NCBI GenBank assembly: GCA_964355115.1
Contig: CAYHCQ010000048.1
Span: 1-22,802, forward strand
DNA: 22,802 bases
Reading direction: 5' to 3'
From: JANXZO01 sp964355115
GTDB lineage: Bacteria > Bacteroidota > Bacteroidia > Bacteroidales > FEN-979
Positions 6,021 through 13,480 of this stretch are shown one piece after another. How positions within the stretch are numbered: position 1 is the stretch's first letter; each line of letters begins with the position of its first letter. The notes under the pieces were generated by a model that searched no databases, was not told where the DNA came from, and saw nothing but the letters and a program-made list of their open reading frames with translations. The translations under genes and the position numbers were made by a program.

Positions 6021-8320
6021 CCAACAACAGAAACTGGAGAGTTACCGGACTGGTTGCCACCGTGGTGATTGTGCTCAGCTTTCCCCTTTCACTGCTGATG
6101 AACCGGGGAGCGGGTGAAGTCGTGCAGGCAGGGGCCACCTTTACTGGCGGCAAAGCCTGCATCGAATGCCACCAGAAGGAGTACCGGCTGTGGAAGGGTT
6201 CTGATCATGATAAAGCCATGTCTGTGGCTTCCGACAGCACTGTTTTGGGCGATTTCAACAAGGCAGAATTCACCTTCAACGGAAAAACTTCGAAGTTCTA
6301 CAAACGAGGGGAGAAATACCTCGTTTTTACCGAAGGGGTTGACGGAAAGATGACTGAGCTCGAGGTCACCCATACATTTGGCGTTCGCCCTCTGCAACAG
6401 TACCTCATCCCCTTTGACAAAGGGAGATACCAATGCCTCCCTATAGCCTGGAACACGGTGGAGAACAAATGGTTTCATATGGCCGGTATGGTTTATAAGC
6501 CCGAAGATCTGAAACCCGATAACTGGCTCTACTGGACCAACCAGGCACAGAACTGGAACAGCATGTGTGCCGAGTGCCACTCCACAAAACTTGAAAAGAA
6601 TTTCGATCTCACGACAAAATCATACAATACCACCTGGGTGGATATCAATGTGAACTGTGAAGCTTGTCATGGTCCGGGTTCCGCCCACATCGAGTGGGCC
6701 CGCCTGCCGGTGATGGGACGGCCTCAGGACAATAATACGGGATTGACGGTAAAGACCAGCAAGATTCCATCCCGGCAGTATGTTGAAGCTTGTTCTCCCT
6801 GTCACGCCAGAAGAAGTTCATTGGGAAACCTCGACCATTCGCACAACGATTTTCTGAGTTATGCCATTCCGCAGCTACCCACCCGGCCCATGTACCATAT
6901 CGACGGACAGTTCCTCGAGGAGGATTACGAATATGGCTCTTTCACGCAAAGTAAGATGTACATGAAAGATGTCCGGTGTGGCGACTGCCACGATGCCCAT
7001 AGCCTGAAGCGGAAATTTGAAGGCAATGCGCTGTGTACCCAGTGTCACAGGGCCGACGAGTACGACACCTACAACCATCATCTGCATAAGGCCAAGGGTG
7101 AAGCTGGTAATTCATTCAGCAATAAAGAGGGGAAAAAACTTGGCCCTGGCGACGGAAACCTTTGTCGCGACTGCCATATGCCGGGACAATACTACATGGG
7201 GATCGACCGCCGTTTCGACCACAGTATGCGCATCCCCAGACCTGATCTTTCCATTCAACTGGGCACTCCGAACGCCTGTATCAACTGCCACGACGACAAA
7301 ACCGACCAGTGGGCGCTGCAGAGCGTTAATAAATGGTACGGGGAGAGAAGAAAGGCCCATTATGCCACCATTCTGGCCGAGGCTGCCGACGGTAAGACCG
7401 GGGCCGATTCCGGTCTGCTGAGGATCATCAACAGCAACCTATACCCCGAGATTATACGTGCGACAGCTATCCGCTATCTTCAACCCTATCCGGGTGACAA
7501 AGCAAGGAGCGCTGTTCGGAAGGCCATGGGCGATCCCGACCCGCTGCTGCGACACACAGCGGTAGAGTACTTCCTGCCGGCCGACTCCGCCGAACTCTTC
7601 CGGGTTTTGTCTCCCCTTCTGGGCGATCCTGTTAAATCGGTTAGAATGGAGGTTGCGAACCGCTTGTCCTCCTTTCCGAAGACCTCCTTCAGCGAAATCC
7701 AGTACCGTCTTTTCATGAAGGCGCTTGAAGAATACAGACTCTCGCAGGAGTATGTGGCCGACTTCCCGGCTGGCAGGTATAACCTGGGAAACTTCTATGC
7801 CAATACAGGAAAAAATGCCCTGGCTGAGGAGAACTACAGAGAGGCGCTGGCCATCGACAACCTCTTCTACCCTGCCAAGGTAAACCTGGCGCTCCTCTAT
7901 TACAAGGGCGGCCAGACCGCTCCCGCCGAAGTGCTTTTCCGCGATCTGGTTTCCAACCACCCTGAGGTGACCGAAGGCCCTTATTATCTTGCATTGCTTT
8001 ATGGCGAGCAAAAAAGGTACCCTGAAGCCATCTCCCTGCTTGAAAAGGCTTGCCGGCAACCCGGCAGGAATCCCCGTGTTTTTTACAATCTTGCACTTCT
8101 GTACCAGATGACCGGCCAGGACGACAGGTGCGAGGCGACCTTCACCAAAGGGCTCCGCGAGGAACCCTGCAACTTCGATATGCTCTATGCTCTCTATGCT
8201 TTTTATATGAATAAAAACAAGCGTTCAGAGGCAGCACCTGTAATTGAAAAAATGAAAACCTGCTTCCCGGGGGAGAAACAGGTTCAGGATTTGTACACAG
8301 ACTTTTATCACGGAAAATAG
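6017..8320 (+). CDS. Octaheme c-type cytochrome with HEAT and TPR domains
   Basis: This 767-residue exported protein has an N-terminal membrane signal or anchor (about 8-28). It has eight CxxCH heme motifs starting at Cys48, 184, 214, 259, 321, 340, 383 and 421. The first part (GKACIECH...WKGSDHDKAM) resembles the cytochrome c554 group of multiheme cytochromes. Residues about 470-555 look like HEAT-type helical repeats (DPDPLLRHTAVEYF, DPVKSVRMEVANRL). Residues about 585-760 are TPR repeats (YNLGNFYANTGKNALAEENY, FYNLALLYQMTGQ). The gene overlaps Rieske by ATGA, so the two are probably co-translated, and no separate cytochrome c1 is present. I infer that it takes electrons from the Rieske/cyt b complex in the periplasm and docks partners through the repeats. 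It could instead be a multiheme enzyme; the terminal acceptor is unknown. Confidence 0.88.
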   Translation: MTNNRNWRVTGLVATVVIVLSFPLSLLMNRGAGEVVQAGATFTGGKACIECHQKEYRLWKGSDHDKAMSVASDSTVLGDFNKAEFTFNGKTSKFYKRGEKYLVFTEGVDGKMTELEVTHTFGVRPLQQYLIPFDKGRYQCLPIAWNTVENKWFHMAGMVYKPEDLKPDNWLYWTNQAQNWNSMCAECHSTKLEKNFDLTTKSYNTTWVDINVNCEACHGPGSAHIEWARLPVMGRPQDNNTGLTVKTSKIPSRQYVEACSPCHARRSSLGNLDHSHNDFLSYAIPQLPTRPMYHIDGQFLEEDYEYGSFTQSKMYMKDVRCGDCHDAHSLKRKFEGNALCTQCHRADEYDTYNHHLHKAKGEAGNSFSNKEGKKLGPGDGNLCRDCHMPGQYYMGIDRRFDHSMRIPRPDLSIQLGTPNACINCHDDKTDQWALQSVNKWYGERRKAHYATILAEAADGKTGADSGLLRIINSNLYPEIIRATAIRYLQPYPGDKARSAVRKAMGDPDPLLRHTAVEYFLPADSAELFRVLSPLLGDPVKSVRMEVANRLSSFPKTSFSEIQYRLFMKALEEYRLSQEYVADFPAGRYNLGNFYANTGKNALAEENYREALAIDNLFYPAKVNLALLYYKGGQTAPAEVLFRDLVSNHPEVTEGPYYLALLYGEQKRYPEAISLLEKACRQPGRNPRVFYNLALLYQMTGQDDRCEATFTKGLREEPCNFDMLYALYAFYMNKNKRSEAAPVIEKMKTCFPGEKQVQDLYTDFYHGK

Positions 8321-8351
8321 AAGCATCAAGGATTAGTCATGAATTTTTGAT

Positions 8352-8359
8352 TATTTTTG
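8352..8359 (+). promoter_or_regulatory. Possible -7 box upstream of the small exported protein
   Basis: TATTTTTG matches TAnnTTTG in the 116-bp gap after the octaheme cytochrome gene. No good -33 TTTG is seen at the usual distance, and the leader to the ATG at 8437 would be about 70 bases. Nothing else recognisable is in this gap. Confidence 0.28.
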
Positions 8360-8436
8360 CATGTAAGCAGACATTCATCGGGAACACCCAAGAATAGTAA
8401 CCGCACCTAATAATTAAAACCAAAATTTAAATCAAC

Positions 8437-8901
8437 ATGAAAAAATCAATCCTGTTTATTGCAGCACTCTTCCTGGCATCCTATGCCTGGGCACAAAGTA
8501 ACAAAGAGGAGGTCGACCTTGTACAGGCCGCTTTCGGCATGGAAAAAAAACAAGTTGTGGCCAGTTTTGTTAAACCTTCTGATGGTCAGAAGGATGCATT
8601 CTGGAAACTCTACGACCAGTATGAAACTGCTCGCAAGTCTCTGGGAAAACAGCGCATTGAGCTGCTGGTCCAGTATGCCAATCAGTACGAGACCATGACC
8701 GGCGCACAGGCTGATGCCTGGACCCTGAAGGTGATCGAACTGCAGAAGAAAACCGATGCCCTTATAGTTACCTATTACGGCAAAGTGAAACTCATCTCCG
8801 ATCCGATTGTGGCAACACAATTTTACCAGATCGAAAATTTCATCCTCACGGGAATCCGCATGGAGGTCCTGAAAGGGGTGCCTTTTCTTTACCGGCCGTA
8901 A
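8437..8901 (+). CDS. Small exported helical protein of unknown function
   Basis: This 154-residue protein begins with a clear Sec signal peptide (MKKSILFIAALFLASYAWAQ, cleaved near residue 20). The mature part is predicted almost wholly helical and charged (FWKLYDQYETARKSLGKQRI, WTLKVIELQKKTDAL), without cysteines or recognisable catalytic motifs. The pattern is reminiscent of small periplasmic helical chaperone-like proteins such as the Spy/CpxP type, but I see no diagnostic motif and do not assign it. It is followed after three bases by the MscS-family ORF, with a terminator-like hairpin just beyond its stop, so it may be expressed more strongly than the channel gene. Confidence 0.75.
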   Translation: MKKSILFIAALFLASYAWAQSNKEEVDLVQAAFGMEKKQVVASFVKPSDGQKDAFWKLYDQYETARKSLGKQRIELLVQYANQYETMTGAQADAWTLKVIELQKKTDALIVTYYGKVKLISDPIVATQFYQIENFILTGIRMEVLKGVPFLYRP

Positions 8902-8904
8902 GGA

Positions 8905-11334
8905 ATGCTTTTTCCGACTTTGTTAAAAAACGGCCATCGGAAGATGGTCGTTTTTTTACTGATAACCCTGTGCACTGTTGCAGGAAGCCCTACATCCTTT
9001 TGCCAGGAGGTGAAAACCGCACCTCAGACTGAACCATCTCCGCAGCCTGAAAACATCGAATACGCTGAAATCCCGATCCGGTCTGTGGAGGTTATAAATC
9101 AGACCCGTCAGGCCTTTCACGACCTGATCCCAACAAACACGATAATTAAATTACGGGTTAACAATGCCCGGGTGCTTGCCTCCGTCGACACCACACTGCT
9201 GAAACCCCTGGATACTGAAGACCCTACCCTAAACTTCAGGCATCTGGAAACCAGGAAATTATCACTCCTCAGGGAGCAGAAGAAACTTGCCGATGAGGAG
9301 GCCAGGTTAAGGGAGGTTATCGGCACTCTCGACAAGTTGTCAAACAGGCTGACCCGTCAGGACAGCCTGTGGTATGCGACCCGTAAGGCGATGCTTCGCG
9401 ACACCCTGCTCCGGCCGGTTCCCGCCAAAGTTGAAATCACGATTACCTTCCTCGATTCCGCCATCGGCCTGGTTACGGTAAAGAGCAACGCCCTGATGGA
9501 GATCCTTGAAAAAACAATTGCCATCGGGGTCAATATCGATCTCTATCTTGAAAGAACGAACACGGTCATCAGGTTGAAACAGATGAATGCATTCACCGGC
9601 GACCATACCCCCTTCTTTAGCCTGGATTTCACTGCCGGTTATATGGATGCGTTCAGGAGTTCATGGCATAATATTACCGAACTGAAGATAAAGGTGCTGA
9701 TGGGGTATATCAGGAGCAACCTGTTCTCCATCCTGGGAATGCTCCTGCTTTTTTTTGGCATTGCGTGGTTCTTCATCGTTCTGAAACGTAACATCCGGGT
9801 AAATCTGGAGGGGTACGGCAGGTTTTACAAGGAGATGCTGCTCCTCCTTTTGTCGAGACCCTACAGTTCTGCCATCATACTCATGATCATGTCGGCCTCA
9901 ATATTCTTCCCCGACCGTCCACTTATCCTTCGCGAATTTACTGCCTACTTCGTTGCCTATCCCCTGCTTATCCTGCTCAATGCCATCCTGCAGAAAAAAT
10001 ACAACGTATACCTTTATGCATTCAGCAGTGTAGTGGTCATCTACATGATTCTCCTTCTGGTTGCTTCCGAAACTGTGTTATACAGGATCCTGCTTATCCT
10101 CATTTCCCTGGCTGAAATCGGACTGCTAACCCTGCTTTTTCACCGCTTCAGGACCAGGCCCGCCTTCAATGGCAGGACAAACTACCTGATCATTGCCTTT
10201 GTATTGCTTCACCTTGGCTTTGCTGTTACAGGGCTGATTTCGAACCTCGCGGGGAGGGTCCTGATGACTGAGATGGTCCTCAATGCGGTTTTTGTGAACA
10301 TCAATTATGGGGTGATCCTTTTTATCTCTGTGATCATCCTGAACGGCCTGGTGGTATCGGGTGTTGACTCGCCCCAGGGCAGGTCGCTGAATTCGCTGAG
10401 AAAACACGGGGAATTCGTGAAAAAGAGGGCAATCGGATTGCTGAATGGCATCGCTGTTCTATACTGGATCTGGCTCATTCTTATGGCATTCCGGATCAGC
10501 GATTACGTGGCTGGATTCATCAGTTCAATTTTTACCCAAACCTACTCAATCGGATCGGCCAGTTTCTCACTTAACGCTGTGGCGATCTTTTTTGCCGTGA
10601 TCTATGTCTCGGTTGTTTTTTCCAAACTCCTTAAAGTCATACTCGAAGATGATGTGCTCAGCATTCTTCCTCTGTCGAAAGGATTGCCGCACACCATCGC
10701 CATGGGAGTCAAGTATTGCCTGATCGTTGCCGGTTTTCTGCTGGCGGTGAATGCGGCCGGCATACCCGTCGACAAACTTACCATCATACTCGGAGCCTTC
10801 AGCGTGGGTATCGGCTTCGGATTGCAGAATATCTTCAGCAACATGGTCTCCGGGCTTATCCTCCTCTTTGAACGCCCCATTCAGATCGGTGATACGGTGC
10901 AGGTAGGTCAGCTGATTGGAAATGTAAAATCGATCGATCTGCGATCGAGCAATATCCACACCTTCGATGGTGCAGAGGTTATCGTACCTAACGGACAACT
11001 GGTTTCCAACGAAGTGATCAACTGGACCCTGTCCGATAAAAAGCGCAGGCTCGAGATACCGGTTGGCGTTGCCTATGAGTCGGATCCCCCGTTTGTTCAT
11101 AAATTGCTGCTGCAGATACTGAATGGTCACCCCGAGGTGCTGAAAGATCCTGAACCCCTGGTTTTCTTTTCAGGGCTTGGAGAGAGTTCACTCGATTTTG
11201 TACTCCTGTTCTGGATTGGCGACTACAACGAAGGCCGGCGTTTGAAAAGTGATATTCTGTTCAATCTTTTTGCAGTACTCAAAGAGAACGGCGTCACCAT
11301 CCCGTTCCCGCAGCGGGATGTTCACATTAAATAG
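8905..11334 (+). CDS. MscS-family mechanosensitive ion channel, large form
   Basis: This 809-residue membrane protein has an exported N-terminal domain. A signal-like segment (VVFLLITLCTVAGS) is followed by about 230 periplasmic residues including a coiled-coil-like stretch (LREQKKLADEEARLREVI). Many transmembrane helices span about 265-610. The MscS core is at about 615-805: the pore helix and adjoining beta domain GAFSVGIGFGLQNIFSNMVSG, LLFERPIQIGDTV, GNVKSIDLRSSNIHTFDGAE and VPNGQLVSNEVINW. It releases solutes under membrane tension; the large N-terminal region resembles the MscK/YbdG-like expanded members. The start is ATG 8905 or ATG 8944. The first gives a positively charged n-region but places a strong terminator-like hairpin inside the opening codons. 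The second begins within that hairpin. Confidence 0.9.
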   Translation: MLFPTLLKNGHRKMVVFLLITLCTVAGSPTSFCQEVKTAPQTEPSPQPENIEYAEIPIRSVEVINQTRQAFHDLIPTNTIIKLRVNNARVLASVDTTLLKPLDTEDPTLNFRHLETRKLSLLREQKKLADEEARLREVIGTLDKLSNRLTRQDSLWYATRKAMLRDTLLRPVPAKVEITITFLDSAIGLVTVKSNALMEILEKTIAIGVNIDLYLERTNTVIRLKQMNAFTGDHTPFFSLDFTAGYMDAFRSSWHNITELKIKVLMGYIRSNLFSILGMLLLFFGIAWFFIVLKRNIRVNLEGYGRFYKEMLLLLLSRPYSSAIILMIMSASIFFPDRPLILREFTAYFVAYPLLILLNAILQKKYNVYLYAFSSVVVIYMILLLVASETVLYRILLILISLAEIGLLTLLFHRFRTRPAFNGRTNYLIIAFVLLHLGFAVTGLISNLAGRVLMTEMVLNAVFVNINYGVILFISVIILNGLVVSGVDSPQGRSLNSLRKHGEFVKKRAIGLLNGIAVLYWIWLILMAFRISDYVAGFISSIFTQTYSIGSASFSLNAVAIFFAVIYVSVVFSKLLKVILEDDVLSILPLSKGLPHTIAMGVKYCLIVAGFLLAVNAAGIPVDKLTIILGAFSVGIGFGLQNIFSNMVSGLILLFERPIQIGDTVQVGQLIGNVKSIDLRSSNIHTFDGAEVIVPNGQLVSNEVINWTLSDKKRRLEIPVGVAYESDPPFVHKLLLQILNGHPEVLKDPEPLVFFSGLGESSLDFVLLFWIGDYNEGRRLKSDILFNLFAVLKENGVTIPFPQRDVHIK
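8925..8957 (+). terminator. Strong intrinsic-terminator-like hairpin inside the MscS 5' end
   Basis: A6 plus CGGCCATC (8925-8938), loop GGAA (8939-8942), then GATGGTCG plus T7 (8943-8957). The arms pair at 13 of 14 positions (one G-U/T mismatch-type pair) and end in a seven-T tract, the classic form of a Rho-independent terminator. It lies 24 bases after the stop of the small exported gene and within the first codons of the MscS frame. It could end most transcripts and attenuate the channel gene. Confidence 0.7.
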
Positions 11335-11341
11335 GTGAAGC

Positions 11342-11390
11342 AGGATGTAGGATATGGGATATGGGATGTGGGATGTGGGATGTGGGATAA
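11342..11390 (+). repeat. Tandem 7-bp repeat, GGGATRT
   Basis: Seven consecutive 7-base units (AGGATGT, AGGATAT, GGGATAT, three GGGATGT, then GGGATAA) fill half of the 110-bp gap between the MscS and START-domain genes. The G-rich strand could form unusual structures. It resembles the short low-complexity repeats scattered between genes in Bacteroidota genomes. No coding potential is apparent. Confidence 0.85.
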
Positions 11391-11444
11391 AATACCCTGA
11401 ATTGCGTGGCGAAAATATTCATCCCTCTTCGAAATTTATAGTTC

Positions 11445-12095
11445 ATGAACCAGATAAGAGAAATACGTTATAATTGGGTTCGCATTATTCCATTGCTCTG
11501 TTTTACAGTGGTGATTTCATGTCAGCTGGCAGCCCAAACCTGGGATTTTGTAAAAGAACAGAATGGTATAAAAATATATACCTCTATCGATGCCGGGAAG
11601 TCGCTGAAATCATACAGAGGAGTTACCGACATCAAAGCCCCGGCAGAAAAGGTTTTCGCCCTGATCGAAGATGTGAACAATACCGACTGGTGGGATAAGA
11701 ACCTGACCCAGATTAAAGTGTTGCGCTATGAGAAATACAAACGGGCACAGTACTACCTGGTGTATGACCTGCCGTGGCCTGTCACAGACCGTGACCTATG
11801 TGTTGATGTTTCTGTCACCCTGAATCCTGGAACCGGGGAGGGTAAAATTACAGCAGGCCCGCTCTCCGGCATCGTTCCTGAAAAACAAGATATGGTGCGC
11901 ATCAGGGATTACCGGCAAACATGGACCATAACACCCGTGAACAAAGTACTTACCCATGTTGTCCTTGAAGGATTTGTAGACCCTGCCGGAAATATCCCCG
12001 ACTGGGTCATCAATATGCTGATCATCGATTCCCCGCTGAAGGTAATCGGTGCGGTGAAGACACGGATGGAAAACTCAAAAGGTCTCCTGCCCTGA
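11445..12095 (+). CDS. Secreted or lipid-anchored START/SRPBCC-domain protein
   Basis: This 216-residue protein has a signal sequence with a possible lipobox (VISC, Cys26); a signal-peptidase I site after about residue 31 is the alternative. The rest matches the START-like fold, a helix-grip cavity that binds lipids or other hydrophobic molecules. It opens with WDFVKEQNGIKIYTS, then SYRGVTDIKAPAEKVFALI, NTDWWDKNL, YYLVYDLPWPVTDRDLCV and a long C-terminal helix after VDPAGNIPDWVINML. The LPWP(V/F)xxRD signature is typical of bacterial START proteins. It probably binds or carries a lipid in the periplasm. Its last 21 bases overlap, tail to tail, the barrel gene on the other strand. Confidence 0.82.
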   Translation: MNQIREIRYNWVRIIPLLCFTVVISCQLAAQTWDFVKEQNGIKIYTSIDAGKSLKSYRGVTDIKAPAEKVFALIEDVNNTDWWDKNLTQIKVLRYEKYKRAQYYLVYDLPWPVTDRDLCVDVSVTLNPGTGEGKITAGPLSGIVPEKQDMVRIRDYRQTWTITPVNKVLTHVVLEGFVDPAGNIPDWVINMLIIDSPLKVIGAVKTRMENSKGLLP

Positions 12096-13397
12096 GAAAT
12101 AGAATCCCTGAGATTTGTGACCGATCGCAAAGTCGAGGTTAATGTTCGTTCTGAAGTGTTTGTTGACCATCACCCGGAGACCGAAGCCTACTGCAGGTTG
12201 TACATATTGAAAGAGTGCTACGTTTCGGCCGGGGTTGTCCGTGGTTGTTGCATTAACAAATATCACGCCGCCAATGATATTTGAACAGGGCCAGATTGGA
12301 AAACGCCATTCAACCTCCCCGTAAACCAGGTTTCTTCCCCGGTACCGGCCATTGGTATAACCCCTTCCGGAACGCGCACGCTGGTCCCCGCCCAGGGTTG
12401 GCAGTGTCATATAAGGCAGGTTGCCTGTCAGGTTAAAATCGCCGAATGCCCAGAATGCAATCAGGTTACGTGGTTTCTTCTTCGATAGTCCGACATAGGT
12501 CCTGAATTCCACCCAGAGTTCCGATGCATCCTGGTCGCTTCCAAGAAACTTGAAGTTATAACGGTAGTTGATATTGGCATAGATCCCCTTATAGGGATTG
12601 GCCTGGTTGTCGCGGCTGTCATAAACCACATTGGCACTCAAACCCGATAAAATATAATGGACAGTGCTATAATTGTGAGTGCCTGAATAGACATAGTGAG
12701 GCGTTATCAGCTGAGGCGTTGTATCCAGATTGAGCTTCTCATCCTGGATGGAATAATAATCATCAAAATGATAGCCGAAACCGGCGTAGAAATTCTCAAC
12801 AATTTTCATATTGATGATCTCACTGAATTTCACATAGTTGTATTTCATCGGGAAGGCAAGCGAATCCATGTCACCCCCTTGTCCCTCCCAGTGAAACTCG
12901 TTGGGCAGGTTGCCTGAATCAGGGGCGTTGGTGCCGAGTCCATACGTGGGCTGACTGTAGATGTAAAAACGCCAGTCACCCTGCAGGAAAAACTTGTTCT
13001 CTTTTGTATATATGTTTGATTTTACAAAGGTGATCAGCTGTTTTTTCGAGGTCACGGCAACGGTAAATGGGGCTGACGACACCCGGGTATTTTCTTTGGG
13101 TCCCATGTACCAGCCAAAGGTGCCGCCTATCCCTAGTAAAAATCCGTTGGAAGGATTGGAACTGATATTGGGCAGCACAAGTGCCATGAATTTTTTTGGA
13201 GGTTTCGGCGCCTTCTCCTTTTTTCTGAAAAGATCACCGATGGCTTTCTGGGTGCAATCCTTCTCAGGTTTGGCGTTGAGGGTATCAACCCCCGGGGCTC
13301 CGGCTTTTGCAGTCGAATCAGCCTTCTGGGCATACCCACCTCCTGCCTCAACCAGGAAAAATAAGAATAGAAGCGAAATTGGTAAAAGTTTTTTCAT
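12075..13397 (-). CDS. Outer-membrane beta-barrel protein, BamA/D15 surface-antigen family, no POTRA
   Basis: This 440-residue protein has a signal peptide (MKKLLPISLLFLFFLVEAGG..AQ) and a lysine/proline-rich linker (FRKKEKAPKPPKK). Alternating amphipathic strands follow to a terminal phenylalanine (SGQETF), as expected for barrel insertion by BAM. The segment VVYDSRDNQANPYKGIYANI and the loop RSGRGYTNGRYRGRN match the conserved barrel region and the R-G-Y/F loop (lid-lock motif) of the bacterial surface antigen (Omp85) family. No POTRA domain is visible, so it is more like a patatin-type or stand-alone 16-strand barrel than BamA itself. It lies 83 bp downstream of another barrel gene, across an 8-bp tandem repeat. 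Cargo is unknown. Confidence 0.8.
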   Translation of the reverse strand: MKKLLPISLLFLFFLVEAGGGYAQKADSTAKAGAPGVDTLNAKPEKDCTQKAIGDLFRKKEKAPKPPKKFMALVLPNISSNPSNGFLLGIGGTFGWYMGPKENTRVSSAPFTVAVTSKKQLITFVKSNIYTKENKFFLQGDWRFYIYSQPTYGLGTNAPDSGNLPNEFHWEGQGGDMDSLAFPMKYNYVKFSEIINMKIVENFYAGFGYHFDDYYSIQDEKLNLDTTPQLITPHYVYSGTHNYSTVHYILSGLSANVVYDSRDNQANPYKGIYANINYRYNFKFLGSDQDASELWVEFRTYVGLSKKKPRNLIAFWAFGDFNLTGNLPYMTLPTLGGDQRARSGRGYTNGRYRGRNLVYGEVEWRFPIWPCSNIIGGVIFVNATTTDNPGRNVALFQYVQPAVGFGLRVMVNKHFRTNINLDFAIGHKSQGFYFSGQETF

Positions 13398-13424
13398 AAG
13401 TCAAATTTTAGAAAATAAATTTTT

Positions 13425-13480
13425 CACATCGGCACATCGGCACATCAGCACATCGGCACATTAGCACATCAGCACATTGA
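13425..13480. repeat. Tandem 8-bp repeat, CACATCGG variants
   Basis: Seven successive 8-base units (CACATCGG, CACATCGG, CACATCAG, CACATCGG, CACATTAG, CACATCAG, CACATTGA) occupy the gap between the two barrel genes. They begin directly after the stop codon of the upstream (POTRA) barrel gene and end 27 bases before the next ATG. Copy-number change would alter the leader of the downstream gene. Confidence 0.9.

Noticed and set aside
6089..6580. Minus-strand 163-residue frame within the octaheme cytochrome gene
   Set aside because: Antisense shadow caused by GC-rich codon use; the sense frame carries CxxCH motifs throughout.
7439..8059. Minus-strand 206-residue frame within the HEAT/TPR region
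   Set aside because: No domain or start context; the sense strand is clearly coding TPR repeats here.
10567..11130. Minus-strand 187-residue frame opposite the MscS core
   Set aside because: Lies exactly over the most conserved part of the channel on the other strand; a shadow.
12994..13464. Plus-strand 156-residue frame ending in SAHRHISTSAH
   Set aside because: It is antisense to the barrel gene's N-terminus and its tail is just the translated 8-bp repeat.
13425..13480. CRISPR array
   Set aside because: Units are 8 bp and contiguous with no spacers, and no cas genes are nearby.
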